A stretch of DNA of 64,000 bases from Choricystis sp. odSpoLacu1 (taxonomy: Eukaryota; Chlorophyta; Trebouxiophyceae), in NCBI GenBank assembly GCA_958009055.1, contig OY253663.1, positions 124,001 to 188,000 on the forward strand, in the 5' to 3' direction. The position numbers and the translations under genes were made by a program. Below are positions 10,884 through 22,200 of the stretch, one piece after another. The number at the start of each line of letters is the position of its first letter. Position 1 is the stretch's first letter. The notes under the pieces are model-generated. The model saw only the letters and a program-made list of their open reading frames with translations. It made no database searches and was not told the DNA's origin.

Positions 10884-12515
10884 ATGCTGGCCAGGGCGCC
10901 CGCCCTGGGCCGGCGCGCTTTGCGCAGCCTGAACCGCGCCCGAGGTGCGCCAATTGGGGCGGCAAGGGAGGGGAGAGGGTGGCCGCGCACGCCGGTGTCC
11001 TCCGCACACAGGCGCTGCTGGCTGCGCTGCACGCCGCCGCCCGCAGGCCAGGCCCGCCGGCCCCCCCACGCCCAGCCCGCATTGGGCGTCGCAGGCCGCA
11101 ATGCGTGCGTATTTTTTGTGTGCTGGTGCCGTCGCGCCACTTAACTAACCACCTTTCTTTCCCTTCCTCCCCAGTCGCCACGCTCGCCCGCCCGCTGGCC
11201 GCCCCGCTGGCCGGTCGCTGCGCACCGTCTCGTGTCGGTGGGTTGTTTGTATGCTGGCTGAGATGGGGGGGGGGGCAGAGAATGCGTGAAACAAAGGCCA
11301 CACAACCCGACCACGCTCCCCTTTCTACCCACCCTCCCAGCCCACCACCGCGCCCTCGCCGCCGCGGCAGCCCCCGCCACCGCCGCCTCTATTGCTCGCC
11401 CCCCCCGCGACGCTGTGCTGACGGGGCACCCGGCCAACAACGTGCCCGAGTCGGTCTATGAACGCATGGGGGCCTGCCACCATGTCACCCCCGCCCACCC
11501 CATCTGCATCATCAAGGACGCCATTCACGCCTACTTTGACGGCGATGGCGGGCGTGGGGCCGCGTTCGACAAACTGGACGATTTGCCCCCCGTCGTGCCG
11601 GCCGCCTCCAACTTTGACGCCGTCCTCGTCCCCCCCGACCACGTGTCCCGCTCCCCCAACGACACCTACTACGTGGACGACGCCACCGTGCTGCGGTGCC
11701 ACACGTCGGCCCACCAGGCCGACCTGTTGGCGTCGGGGCGGAGGGCTTTCCTCGTCACGGGAGACGTCTACCGCCGCGACACCGTCGACGCCTCCCACTA
11801 CCCCGTCTTCCACCAGATGGAGGGGGTGCGCGTGTTTGAGCCGGCCGCGTGGGGTGGGGGCGACAGCGGCGCCGCCCACGCAGAGGCCGAACTGAAGGCC
11901 ACGCTGGAGGGGCTCGCCGCGCACCTCTTCGGCGCGGGCGCGCGCACACGCTGGGTGGGCGCCTACTTTCCCTTCACCCACCCCTCCTTCGAACTGGAGG
12001 TCTTCTTCAATGGCGAGTGGCTGGAGGTGTTGGGCTGTGGCGTCGTTCAGCCCGCGATTTTGAAGGCGGCCGGCATCCCGCCAGACCACACCGCCTGGGC
12101 CTTCGGCCTCGGCCTGGAACGCCTGGCCATGGTCCTGTTCGGCATCCCCGACATCCGCCTGTTTTGGTCGGCGGACACGAGGTTCACGAGTCAGTTTGCG
12201 GCCGGCAGCATGCGCGCCCGCTTCAAACCGTTTTCGAAGTTCCCGCCCTGCTTCAAGGACGTGTCCTTTTGGCAGCCCACGCCCGCCGTCTCCAAGAACG
12301 ATGTCTGCGAAATCGTGCGCTCTGTGGCGGGCGACCTGGCGGAGAGCGTGGCGTTGATCGACGAGTTTACTCACCCCAAGACGGGGCGGGCGTCGACCTG
12401 CTACCGCATCGCGTACCGCTCCATGGAGCGCTCCCTGGAGGATGACGAAATCAACGTGCTGCAGGACGCGGTGCGGGAGAGGTTGGCGGGAGGGCTGGGC
12501 GTGGAGTTGAGGTGA
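10884..12515 (+). CDS. Organellar phenylalanyl-tRNA synthetase
   Basis: Charges tRNA-Phe in mitochondria and/or plastids; the single-chain type homologous to human FARS2. Exons 10884..10944, 11175..11237 and 11341..12515 join in phase 1 twice. Exons 1-2 and the start of 3 encode a basic, acid-free Ala/Arg/Leu presequence of about 55 aa, fitting organelle import. The class II catalytic core shows ESVYERMG, THE TSAHQADLL active-site strand, motif 2 (DVYRRDTVDASHYPVFHQME), the FF.GEWLEVLGCG strand and motif 3 (GLGLERLAMVLFGIPD). The C-terminal FDX-ACB anticodon-binding domain follows (SKFPPCFKDVSFW to IAYRSMERSL). The ORF is unbroken and its length is normal for the family. In land plants one gene serves both organelles; that may hold here. 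Confidence 0.94.
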
Positions 12516-12673
12516 AAGGGAGTGAGGAGATTATTTTTGGGCGTTGTTACGTTTTCGCACACAACGACAACGTTTGTTTCGAGGAATCGCACGCGCGGGC
12601 CCCCCGCGCCGCGCCCTCCTCCCCCTCCTCTCCCTCCCCCTCGTCACTGACGAGGGGGGCGCCTCCCCACACG

Positions 12674-13591
12674 ATGGACGCATTCACCCCCGTCTCCCCG
12701 CGGGGCGAGTGCTCCGTGTGCCACGGCACGCCCCCGCCCGGTCCCGGGGGCGCGGTGCGCGCGGCGCCCTGCGCGCACGGCCCGTTTTGGTGAGTGGTGT
12801 GTGTGTGTGTGTGTGTGGCTGTGTGCGTGTGTGTGTGTGTGCTGGCAGCGGGTAGGCTCTGACCTTTTTCTCTCCCCCCCCCACACAGCGGTGCCTGCCT
12901 GCGCCGCTGGGCGTCCACCAAACCCACCTGCCCCCTGTGCGCCGCCGCCATCGTGTCCATCACGTGCGTGGCGACAGGCGCCGCCGAGGCGCCTCCCCCC
13001 CCCCGCTCGCACTCGCGCACAGCAGACGCGACACCTGTCGATGCTGACGCTTTAGCCTGCATCGACCACGCCGCCCTGGCCGCAGAAGCCACCGCCCTCC
13101 TGTCCCGCGTTCAGTCGGTGCGCGTGTCCATCGTGGGGAGGCGGCGGGCGTCGTCGTCTGGGGGGGTGGACGCCGCGGTGTTGGAAGATGTCGCCGCAAC
13201 CGCGCGTGGCGTCTTAGCCCTCGCCCGCTCCCCCGACGCCTTTGACCCCGTGCTCGCCCTGCGCTGTTTGAGCGACCTGGACTCGGAGCTGGATGCGGCT
13301 GCCAGTGGGGGCGGGGGCGACCCCGACCGCCGCGCGAGCTGGGGGGCCGCGTTTGCGTCGCCGCCCTGGCTGCGCGGGCGCAGGCTTGACGACGCGGGCA
13401 GCGACGACGATGGCCTGGCGTTCTCCGAGGACGAGGCCCCCACCCCACGTGCTGGACCTGGGGGCGGCGCTGGAGGCGGCCACCGCGCGGGGCGGGCGCG
13501 CTCACGGCGGGCGGAGGCGCAGTTAGAGAGAGTGAAAAAAAATCATGGACCCCAAAACACTTGTAACACCACTGAACTCTTCCCACACTGA
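12674..13591 (+). CDS. RING finger protein, probable E3 ubiquitin ligase
   Basis: Two exons, 12674..12789 and 12889..13591, joined within the third RING block (phase 2). The RING is N-terminal: C-x2-C in ECSVCHG, then PCAHGPFCGAC, then TCPLC, giving the C3HC-type zinc pattern (about residues 12-58). The rest is Ala/Ser-rich, with an acidic Asp/Glu patch (SDDDGLAFSEDE). The annotated frame ends at 13591, only 9 bp from the opposite gene's stop. If the frame shifts at the C-rich stretch near 13440, the protein would end at 13526 after a clean helix (LDLGAALEAATARGG), and a TGTAA motif at 13562 would then lie 36 nt after the stop. I favour that shorter end. Substrate unknown. Confidence 0.75.
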
Positions 13592-13600
13592 CGCACCAAA

Positions 13601-14103
13601 CTACCTAAGCCCCCGCGTGACGGCGTCCGCCCGTATCCACGCCACCGCGACTCGGAAGGGGCCGTCGGCCGAGGCCGCGCCACCGCCCCCGTCTGCCCCT
13701 TTCCGTGCGGCCGCTCCAATACCAATCGACGTCACCCTCTCCGCATTCATCTGCACGCGAGCCTCCACCAGCCGCCCTCTGTGCGTCAGCAGGAACCGGG
13801 ACAGGGGCAGGGTGACGTCTGTGAAGGCGGCGGGGGGGGGTGGCGGCGTGAGGCGTCAGCGCGCGCGGCGCGATCAGAAAAGCGTGCCACGCGTCCGCCG
13901 CGCCGTCGCCCGCCACCCAGTTGCTGGTGCGCAGGGACACGATGTAGGGGCGGCCGTCGGTGGCGACGCGGAGGGTGAGGGCGTCGTAGGGGGAGAGGTC
14001 GAGGGTGGAGTTGGCGGGTTGCTGAGGAAAGAGGGGGGGGGTGAACATCGAAAAGAAAGCACGCCCCCCTTTCTCTCACCACGCACACACACACACACGC
14101 ACA

Positions 14104-14157
<54 letters not shown>

Positions 14158-14573
14158 AACACTGACCTGGGCCGTCATGCTGCAGAACGCGCCCCGCAGG
14201 CCGCCCCCGCCCAGGGCCAGGGTGCCCGCAAACTCGGCCGCGCCGTCGGGGCGCCGCACCAGCGTGGCTGCACTGCCGCCCCCATGGGCCGCGTCCGTGG
14301 TCACCGTCCAGGCGGTCAGGTCGGCGTCCGCGTCAAAGGAGTAGAGCAGGCGCTGGGACGGGGGGTGGGGGTCGCGGACTGTGTGTGGGTTGGGGGGGGG
14401 GGGGGTGAGCTGAGGGACGTCGCCCCACGCCTTTCCCCTCTCCTCCTCCTTCACACACCTTTGGCCACATAGTCTCTGGCACCATCCATCAGGCGCCCCA
14501 CCCACGACGACGCAGCTCGCCGGGCGGCCCACGACGACGCCGCTCGCCGGGCGGCGGGCGGGGGGAGCAGCAT
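13601..14573 (-). CDS. CIA30-domain protein (NDUFAF1-like complex I assembly factor)
   Basis: Members of the CIA30/NDUFAF1 family help assemble the membrane arm of mitochondrial complex I; plant and cyanobacterial relatives also occur. Exons 14573..14457, 14352..14167 and 14021..13601 in phase 0. Exon 1 has a basic N-terminus containing a repeated ARRAASSW unit, possibly a mitochondrial presequence. The CIA30 domain is seen as LLYSFDADADLTAW, FAGTLALGG, DLSPYDALTLRVATDG, YIVSLRTSNW, then, after a frame change in the run of about 9 G at 13832-13840, PLSRFLLTHRGR, ERVTSIGIG and GPFRVAVAWI. The second intron carries a long CA/TG repeat. Gene end is 9-75 bp from the convergent RING gene. Confidence 0.82.
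14083..14156. repeat. (CA)n microsatellite in a CIA30 intron
   Basis: Near-perfect CA repeat of about 74 bp in the intron between exons 2 and 3 of the CIA30 gene, beside the donor site. Confidence 0.95.
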
Positions 14574-14738
14574 GCGAAACGACGAAATTCGGCGAAGTGT
14601 TTTTTTTGTTTGTTTTCGTCGCGCGGTCTCTTCTTCACCTCCTTCCCCCCCTTTCGCCACACTTAAAAAGAAATGAACCACGCGTTTTGGAACAGTGATC
14701 ACAGATGAAAAGAATGATTCACCGCTCTCTTCTCTCTC

Positions 14739-16358
14739 TCACCACCCCACCGCCCGCCGCACCACCTCCCTCGCCGCCGCGCACGCCTGCCCCCCCGCGG
14801 CCGACAGGGCGGCCGCGTTCTCCGCCCCGCGCCGCACAAGGGCACCGTGTCAGAGAGAGGCCCATAAGCCAAAATTTTGTACACCTGGTACCCCGCCCCC
14901 GCCAGCGCCAGGGTGGCTTGGTCGGCCATGCCTTTCAGCTGACCAAACAGGAGGGGGGATGAGCCGCGGTCGAGGCCGCGTGCCGCGGCGCCCTCGGCAG
15001 CGAGAGCGATCGATTCCGTGTTGTGCGTCGCCACCATCAGCTCCGCCCTGCCCGCAGCGACAGCATCCAACGCACGCGCCACCGACGCATCATACGCGGC
15101 GTGCGTGGCGTCAATGGTCGGGTGGCAGGGGGAGGGTGTGTGGGCCGCGAGCGCGCGCGCGGTTTCAGAGGTTAAGTAAGCGCCGCGCACGGGCTTCACG
15201 CCGTGCGCCCACCCTTCTGCAGCCGCGATGGACGCGTCCCGCGCCAGGCGGGAGGCGGTGGAGGTCAGGTAGCATTGATAAGTGTTCAAAATCAAGGGAC
15301 CCCCATGATTTTTAACCGCGCTTAACAACCGTGCGTCGTTGTACTCGCGTGCCGCTCGCTCTGCCAGCGCGTCGATCGCGGGCTGCAGCCACGTCTGCTC
15401 GGCATCGATGATGACGCGCATGGGGCCGGATTTGGCCTGGGCGGCGTTGAAGAGGGTGGTGAGGCGGGCCCAGCCCGCGTCCCAGGACTCTGCGTCGGAA
15501 TCACGCAGCGACGCGCGCGCGGCCGCGGCACGGTCCTCCACCCCGCCACCACCACCACCCGCCTTCATCAACGCCGCTGAGGCGCGCTCCAGCACGTCGG
15601 GCGGCATCAGCGCCGTGCACTTGACGGCGACGACGCCCGGGGAGGAGGCGGGGGAGGCGTCAGTCCAGGCCACTGACTCAAGAAAGGTAGCCAACCGCCG
15701 ATCATACACAGCAGACGGGTCCACCACCCCACCCTCCTCCTCCACGCCGCCGCCCCGCCCGCTGGCCAGTTCGGCGGTCGTGGCGTCTTCGGCAGCGTAG
15801 TTTAGAATGGAGCGCACGCCGCGAGACGCGAGCGCGCGCGCGGCGCCTTTCGCGGCCTCCTCCGCGCTGCCCCCCGCGCAAAAGTGGGCGTACAGTGATT
15901 TTTCTAGTGCTGCGTCCACCAGCCTCCGCCCCAGCACCTTGCGCGCGGTCTCCAACAGCGCGTCCGTGCGGTGCGCAAACGGAGTCGCCGCCGCGCACGC
16001 GCCCAGCACGGCGGCGCCGCGAGCCAGCTCGGGGGTGGGGACGCGGGCGTAGGCGGTGGAGGTGGAGTGCAAGTTGAGAGGGGGGTAGGCTTTTGGAGGG
16101 GCAGGAGGGTCGGGGTCGGGGGCCTGTGTGGAGGCGTGGGTTGAAGAGAGAGGGGTGAAGGGCATGCGCAGGGCAGGAAGCTCTCCCACGCGGGCTGCCA
16201 CCGCCACCGCCGCCCCTAGCCTATCACGACACAGCAGGGCTAGCTTGTCACGGCGTGGCGAGGCTCACACGTCAGCTCACCAGCGCCGCGTCCGACGCGA
16301 ATGCGCGCCACGAGCGCGGCGCGAGCGCGGCGCCGCGCCGGCGGGCGGGGGCCAGCAT
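14739..16358 (-). CDS. PRODH: Proline dehydrogenase (mitochondrial)
   Basis: FAD enzyme oxidising proline to pyrroline-5-carboxylate in the mitochondrion. The beta/alpha barrel is clear: LNYAAEDAT, VIIDAEQTWLQPAID, LNTYQCYL, VKPVRGAYL, MVATHNTES, FGQLKGMADQ and YKILAYGPL. The open frame then loses homology, but the other frame gives VRRGAENAAA, matching the conserved substrate-binding RRxxEN motif, and stops at 14739; a one-base deficit in the CCC near 14847 explains this. The 5' end is uncertain: the main ORF has an ATG at 16165, but an upstream exon 16358..16281 (MLAPARRRGAALAP...) looks like a mitochondrial presequence and joins in frame through a 37-nt GTGAGC...AAG intron. I include it. 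Confidence 0.88.
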
Positions 16359-16752
16359 GTGGGTGGCTGGCGTGGGAGAAGGCTAGGGTGACGTGTGAGC
16401 CTGTGGCTGCCGTGTCGCGCCGCCAAAATACGGCGGGGACGCGGCGCCACACACCAGTGCCCCAGGGGCGCGAATGTGCGAAGGCAGCGTCGTCGCTTTT
16501 GCTCAAACACGTGTTTTTTCGTTTTCGCACAGGTGCGTGTGAGTGGAGAAAGCACACGGCTCCAGCCCCCACACGCGTCTGCAGAGCGTCCCCCTGATCG
16601 AGCCCTGCCTCCGTCCGTGCGCCCGCGCGGGCACAGGTTGAGCGCGGGGGAGACACCAGCATCGCGCGCGCACGAAAACCAATCGACCGTGTTTCCCTCC
16701 CTCCCTCCCCCAGCCTTTCCTTCGTTCTACCACCCACACAAAACCACACACA
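16359..16752. promoter_or_regulatory. Shared 394-bp upstream region, PRODH / 42-aa gene
   Basis: Intergenic between divergent starts. It is GC-rich with CT-rich patches before the plus-strand gene (16698-16725). No TATA box or clear operator is visible. Confidence 0.4.
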
Positions 16753-16881
16753 ATGGCCTCCTTCGCCGCCACCGCCAACTTCTTCTACGCCGTCGCCTTC
16801 GCCACCGTGCTGTACAACGTCTTTCTGATGTACGCAGGCGGCGCGCTGGTGGTGGCTGCCGCCAAGGGCCAGCTGAAGTGA
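16753..16881 (+). CDS. 42-aa single-helix membrane microprotein
   Basis: Unspliced ORF of 42 aa beginning MASFAATANFFYAVAF and ending AAAKGQLK, with a central hydrophobic stretch of about 30 residues containing aromatic residues, and a basic tail. The start follows an A-rich ACACACA leader like those of other genes here. A TGTAA poly(A)-like motif lies at 16924, 43 nt after the stop, which supports a real transcript. The hydrophobic profile fits a single-pass subunit of a membrane complex (for example in mitochondrial respiratory or translocase complexes), but I recognise no family. It sits between the divergent PRODH gene and the G3P dehydrogenase, both mitochondrial, which hints at location only weakly. 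Confidence 0.55.
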   Translation: MASFAATANFFYAVAFATVLYNVFLMYAGGALVVAAAKGQLK

Positions 16882-17148
16882 AGGAGGAAGGAAGAGAGTG
16901 TGCAGTGACAGAGCCCTCGTGATTGTAAACGGCAGAGAGTCTCGCAGGCGTTCAAACCTCGAAAACAAAGAAAAAACACAACGGCATCGAGGTTTCTGTG
17001 TTTTCGCACCTCCCCCCACGCCGCACACACACGCGCCCCTCTCTCTTCGCTGCGCGCGCACGCCACGTGCAGACGTACGTGTGCGTCACACAGAAAGAAA
17101 AGAAAGCAGCGCGCGCGCCGGCCCTGTTTTTCCACCTCCGCATTCCTA

Positions 17149-19109
17149 ATGCTGCACAAAACTCTGCTCGCCACGGGCGGCGCCGCCGCCGCCTACGGCG
17201 GCTGGCTGGCGCTGGGAGCGCCCGAGGAGAGGCCGTTGCCAGAGGTGAGAGGTTTGGGCGACGTGGGCGGGAGAGAACAAAAGGGGCGCACTCAGCCTCC
17301 ACAGCGCGCGCGCCCTCTCTCTTCTTCGCTCGACCTCCAACCCTCCCTCCCCACAGCTCGCCCGCCTCGCCCTGCACGACACCCCCCCCACCCGCCCGTC
17401 CTCACTCGCCTCCCTGGCGTCCTCCTCCCCGTCCTCCCCTTTTGACGTGCTGATCATCGGGGGTGGCGCCACAGGGACGGGCGTGGCCCTGGATGCCGCG
17501 ACGCGCGGCCTCTCGGTCGCCCTGGTCGAGCGCGACGACTTTGCGGCCGGCACCTCCTCCCGCTCCACCAAGCTGGTGCACGGCGGCGTCCGCTACCTGG
17601 AGAAGGCCTTCAAAAATGCTGACGTGGGCCAGTTGAAACTCGTCTTCGAAGCTCTGCACGAACGCCGCCGCCTCCTGGCCAACGCGCCCCACCTCACCTC
17701 TGAACTGCCCATCATGATGCCGTGCTACGCGTGGTGGGAGGTGCCCTACTTTTGGGCGGGCCTGAAAGCTTACGACGCGGTGGCGGGGAGGGCGGGGCTC
17801 ACCCTCTCGCGTTACGTCTCCCCCCGCGAAGCCGCGCGCCGCTTCCCCACCCTCGCCGCCACCGGCCCTGGCGGCGCCTCGTTGAAGGGAACCATCGTCT
17901 ACTCTGACGGCGCGTTTGACGATGCGCGCCTGGCGCTGGCGCTGGCGCTGACGGCAGCGGCGGCGGGGGCGACCGTCTCCAACTACACCGAAGTCACCCG
18001 CCTGCTCAAAGACCCCTCTGGCCGCGTCGTCGGCGCCGCCGTCAAAGACACGCTCGCTGGGGGGCGCGAGATCGAGGTGCACGCCAAGTGCGTCATCAAC
18101 GCCGCTGGCCCATTTGCCGACGGTGTTCGCTCCCTCGCCGACCCGTCCGCCACACCCATGATGACCCCCTCCGCCGGCGTCCACGTCACCCTGCCCGACT
18201 ACTACTCCCCCGAGTCCACGGGGTTGATCGTGCCCCGCACCAAGGATGGGAGGGTCGTGTTTTTGTTGCCGTGGCGGGGGGCGACGATCGCGGGCACCAC
18301 GGACGAACCCTGCCCCGCCCTCCCCCTCCCCGCCGCCTCGGAGGACGAGGTCGCCTTCATTTTGGATGCTGTCAAAGAGTACCTGACTGTCGACGTGCGT
18401 CGGTCCGACGTGGCGGCCGCGTGGAGCGGGGTGCGCCCGCTGGCCTCGGACCCGCGCGCCGCGTCCACGGAAGCCGCGTCCCGCGACCACGTTGTGTGCA
18501 TCGACCCCGACACAGGGCTCATCACCGTGGCGGGCGGCAAGTGGACGACGTACCGGTTGATGGCGCAGGACGCGGTGGACGCCGCCGTGGCGGCTGCCGG
18601 CCTCCCCGCGGCGCGCGGGTGTTCGACCGCCGCGCTGCCCCTCATCGGTGCCGCCGGCTGGTCCCCCGCCCTCTTCACCCAGGTCGCCCAACACTACACC
18701 GTGCCCCACCGGCCTGGCGCGATTGACACGAGGGTGGCCAAACACTTGGCAGCGAGTTATGGGGGGCGGGCGACAGCGGTCACCCGCCTCGCGGAGGCCG
18801 AAGCCCTGGGCCGCCGCCTCACCCGCGGCCACCCCGAGCTGGAAGCCGAAGTCGCGTACGCGGCCCGGCATGAACTGTGCGAGACGGCGGTCGACTTTGT
18901 GGCGCGGAGGACGCGGCTGGCTTTCACCGATGTGGCGGCCACCGAGCAAGCGCTGCCGCGCGTCATCGAACTCCTCGCCAAAGAGAAAGGGTGGGGGCCG
19001 CTGCGCCGGCGCAAGGAGGCGGCGCGGGCGGCCGAGTTTCTGGCGTCGTTCAGGGGGGGGGGGGACGCCGCCGCGCGAGCTGGTGGCGCGGGCGGCGGAG
19101 AAAAAGTGA
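17149..19109 (+). CDS. FAD-dependent glycerol-3-phosphate dehydrogenase
   Basis: Oxidises glycerol-3-phosphate to DHAP at the mitochondrial inner membrane, passing electrons to ubiquinone (SDP6/GUT2 family). Exons 17149..17244 and 17357..19109, phase 0. Exon 1 has a short hydrophobic N-terminus (LLATGGAAAAYGGWLALG), probably targeting plus membrane anchor. The FAD Rossmann motif is IIGGGATGTG (about residue 60), followed by TSSRSTKLVHGGVRYLE, INAAGPFAD, VPRTKDGRVVFLLPW, and the C-terminal GGKWTTYRLMA. No EF-hands, as in plants. At the G-run 19052-19061 the frame slips; the likely true end is PPRELVARAAEKK with stop at 19109. No other defects. It ends 169 bp from the convergent UBR gene. Confidence 0.93.
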
Positions 19110-19278
19110 CAAGGGGTCGTTGTGTGTGCTTGTGTGTCGGGGGTTTTGTAGGGTTGACCATTGGGTTCCGACTCAACGACAGTGCAGTGCACACAGGCGG
19201 CAGAGAGACAGAAAAAACGAAAACACACATCAAAACGTGTCGACGGCGCCAGAGCCCGGCCCCGCGCGCACCGCGCCG

Positions 19279-22200
19279 TCAAACACCAACGCCCCCCCCA
19301 CCCGCCACCACGCTCGCCGCCGGGCCCTGCACCCTCAGCCCGCACAGAGTGAGGGGGCGCCCCCGCCTCAGCCCCGGGTCTTCTTCGCCGTGAGCATCGA
19401 GGTAGGGGGCGGGGAGGAGGGTGCCGACGCCGGAGGCGACGCCCAGCAGACGCGTGGCGCGCGGCAGGAAGAACAACGCGGACCCCGCGCCGCACGCAGT
19501 CGCGTGGGTGGCCACAGCGCCGGGCTGCGTGCCCAGGGGGCCGGGGGCGGGCCCACGGCAGGTGGCGCCGGCGCCAAGGCAGAGGAGTTCGCCGCACGAC
19601 AGACAGAGCGCGGGGGAGGGGGGGATCGCGCTGCAGGCACCACACCTCGCGCCCTCCAGGTGCAGAAACAGGGCGTGGTGGGAGTCAGGCAGCGTCATCA
19701 GGGACGGCGGTCGTGGCGGGTGGGTCAGGGGCCAGGGCGGGGGGCCGACGTGGGGGGGGGGAGGGGGAGGCGGCGAGCGCGGCGCGGCGTGGCGGCAGGC
19801 GCAGGGCCGCCTCTAGAGCGTCCGCCTCTGTGTCGGGGGACGTGTCAAGCGGCACACACCCGTCCCCAGGGTCGCCCGTGCGCCAGGCCGCATCCAGCAG
19901 GGCGACTCGGCGGGCGTAGGGGAGCAGCGCGGACGCGGCGCCACCAGCGTGCGCGGCCGCGCGGCGATACAGCCGCCTCGCCACGCGGCGGGCCAGGGAC
20001 GCCAGTTGATCGGGACCCGCAGGGCCCACAGACGCTATGATGGCGATCCACAGGGCAAACGGGTCGACGGCGGCGTGGGCGACCGCGCGCGCGCGGCCGC
20101 GCGCGCGGGGGGACCCGCGCCGCCGGGCCTCGCGCCAGACGCCGTCCCCCGCCCCCGCAAACCGGGCCCAGGGCGGGTGGTGGTCGACCGCGGGCGTTGT
20201 GTCCATGACGAGACGAGAGGGTGGCACCCCCGCAGAGGCGAGGGAGGCGGGGAGGCCAGAAGAGACGGCAAGAGGCAACGCCGCCAGCGCGGGCGGGGGG
20301 GGGCGCGGACGGGGGCGCCCCCTCCACCCACTCCAGCACCGCGTCTGCAGCCGCCACGGCGGCTGAATCGTTGGGGCGGGAGCCCGCCCGCGCTGGGCGC
20401 GAGGCCGCGGCCGCCGCGAGCGACGCCAGCGCGCGGCGTGCCGCGAGGCGCGCGGGGGGTGGCGGCACCACTGCCCTGCCCCCGCCCTCCCGCCTCGTAG
20501 CACGCCAGGGCGTGGGCCAGCAGGGGCCAGACACCATGCGTTGGCAGGGGAGGGGCGTCGCCCACGCCGTACGGGTCGCCGGCGTCGTCATCGCCGTCGG
20601 AGCCGTGCCCCGCTGCTCTCGGCCCGCCGCGCCGGTCACACAGCTCAAACGGCAGCACGGCGCGCGCGTGGTGGGACGCCACGATGCGGGCACCCGACAC
20701 CGTCGCCCCCGCCGCCAGCAGGCTGCGGCGCCGGGCTGACCGGGCGGGGGGGGAGGGAGCGAACGGTGGCAGCAGCTCGCGCGAGCGCGCGCCGCGCGCC
20801 CGTCTCGTCACCATCGCTCGACTCCGCGCCTTCCCTCCGCCTCACCCGCCGCACCACATGTGGCAGGGTCGCGTTGCACGTGCGCCGGCAGCCGGGGCAC
20901 ACATAGGCGCGCCCATCATCCGCGCCGCGGTGGGACGCGAGACAGCCCGCGTGCGCCGCGTGCCCGCACGCGAGCGCGTGCACGCCCGGCGCCACGTCCA
21001 CGCTGGACACGGCGGGGCAGGCGGATGCTCCCGGGACGGGGTGGGTGGCGGCGTCGGCCACGCGGGCGGGGGTGTCGGTCCAGGCGGGGGGCGGCCTCAG
21101 CGTGAGGGAGGGCGCTGCACAGGGCGTGAGCGACGCCACCAGCTGCAGCGCGCCAGCGCCCGTCGCCGCCCCCAGGCACAGCACGCAGGCCGCGTCGCCG
21201 CCATCGTCTTCAGGAGGGGAGTAGGACGCGTCCGAGTCGGAGGAGGAGGCGGGGCGTGGGGCAGCGTCGCTGCCGCCGGAGTCGTCGTCGTTATCACTTT
21301 CGGCAGCCCCCCCTGCAAACGCGGCCTGCGCCGCCCGCACCCCCGCCAGCGCGGCCGCCTGCCGCCGCCGCGCCCGCTGCCGCCGCGCTGAGGCGGCGGC
21401 GGCGGTGGTGGCGTCTTCGTCGTCGGCGGCGGGGGCTGCAACGGCGGGCGCAGCCGCACCCACAGCAGCACGCAACCCCGCTGCCACGCCGCGCGCCTCC
21501 CACCCTAGCTTTGACGGCGCCGCCGCCAGCCCGTCCGCCAGGGCCAGCCCCGCGGCTTCATCGTAGGGAGGGGCTCCGGCTAAAGCGTCCGCTGTGGAGG
21601 GGGAGCCAGCGGCCGCGCCGGCGGCGAGGAGGCCACAGGCGACGACCACACTTTCGTCCAGGGCAGCCGACGAGCCTTCACCTTCCCCTCCTCCCACCGC
21701 CGCCACGCGGGCCGCCCACGCCATGGCGGACCACCCCGCCGTCGCCACAGCGGGGGAGGCGGCCACCGCCGCCCGCCCGCTCTGCAGCGGGGGCGGCAGC
21801 GGGCGGGGTGGGGAGAGCTGGGTGGCGGGGCACCACCCCGCAGACCGCCCCCGCTCGACCGCGGCCGCGCGCTGCGCGCGCGGCGTGCAGCGCGCCCAGG
21901 CTGCTGGATCGAACGCCGCCCACGCGGGGGGCCCTGGCGCGTACACGCCCGCCCCGCCTCCCGGGCCGGGGGGGGTGTAGGCCGCGACGGCGGAGAGGGC
22001 GGCGTCAAGCGCGGCCGCCGCGCGCCGCCGCGCGGGCACCGACGCTGCGAGCTCCGAGTGGCGACCGTCCCCTGCGGCCAGGCGGTGGACGACGTCCCGT
22101 GCGATACGTTCAGGCAGGGAGGCGCCGTCCAGCGGGGACGAGTCGCGCAGCAGCAGGAGGAGCCAGCGCAGGCCGGCCGCTTCGACCGCCGCGCGCGCGG

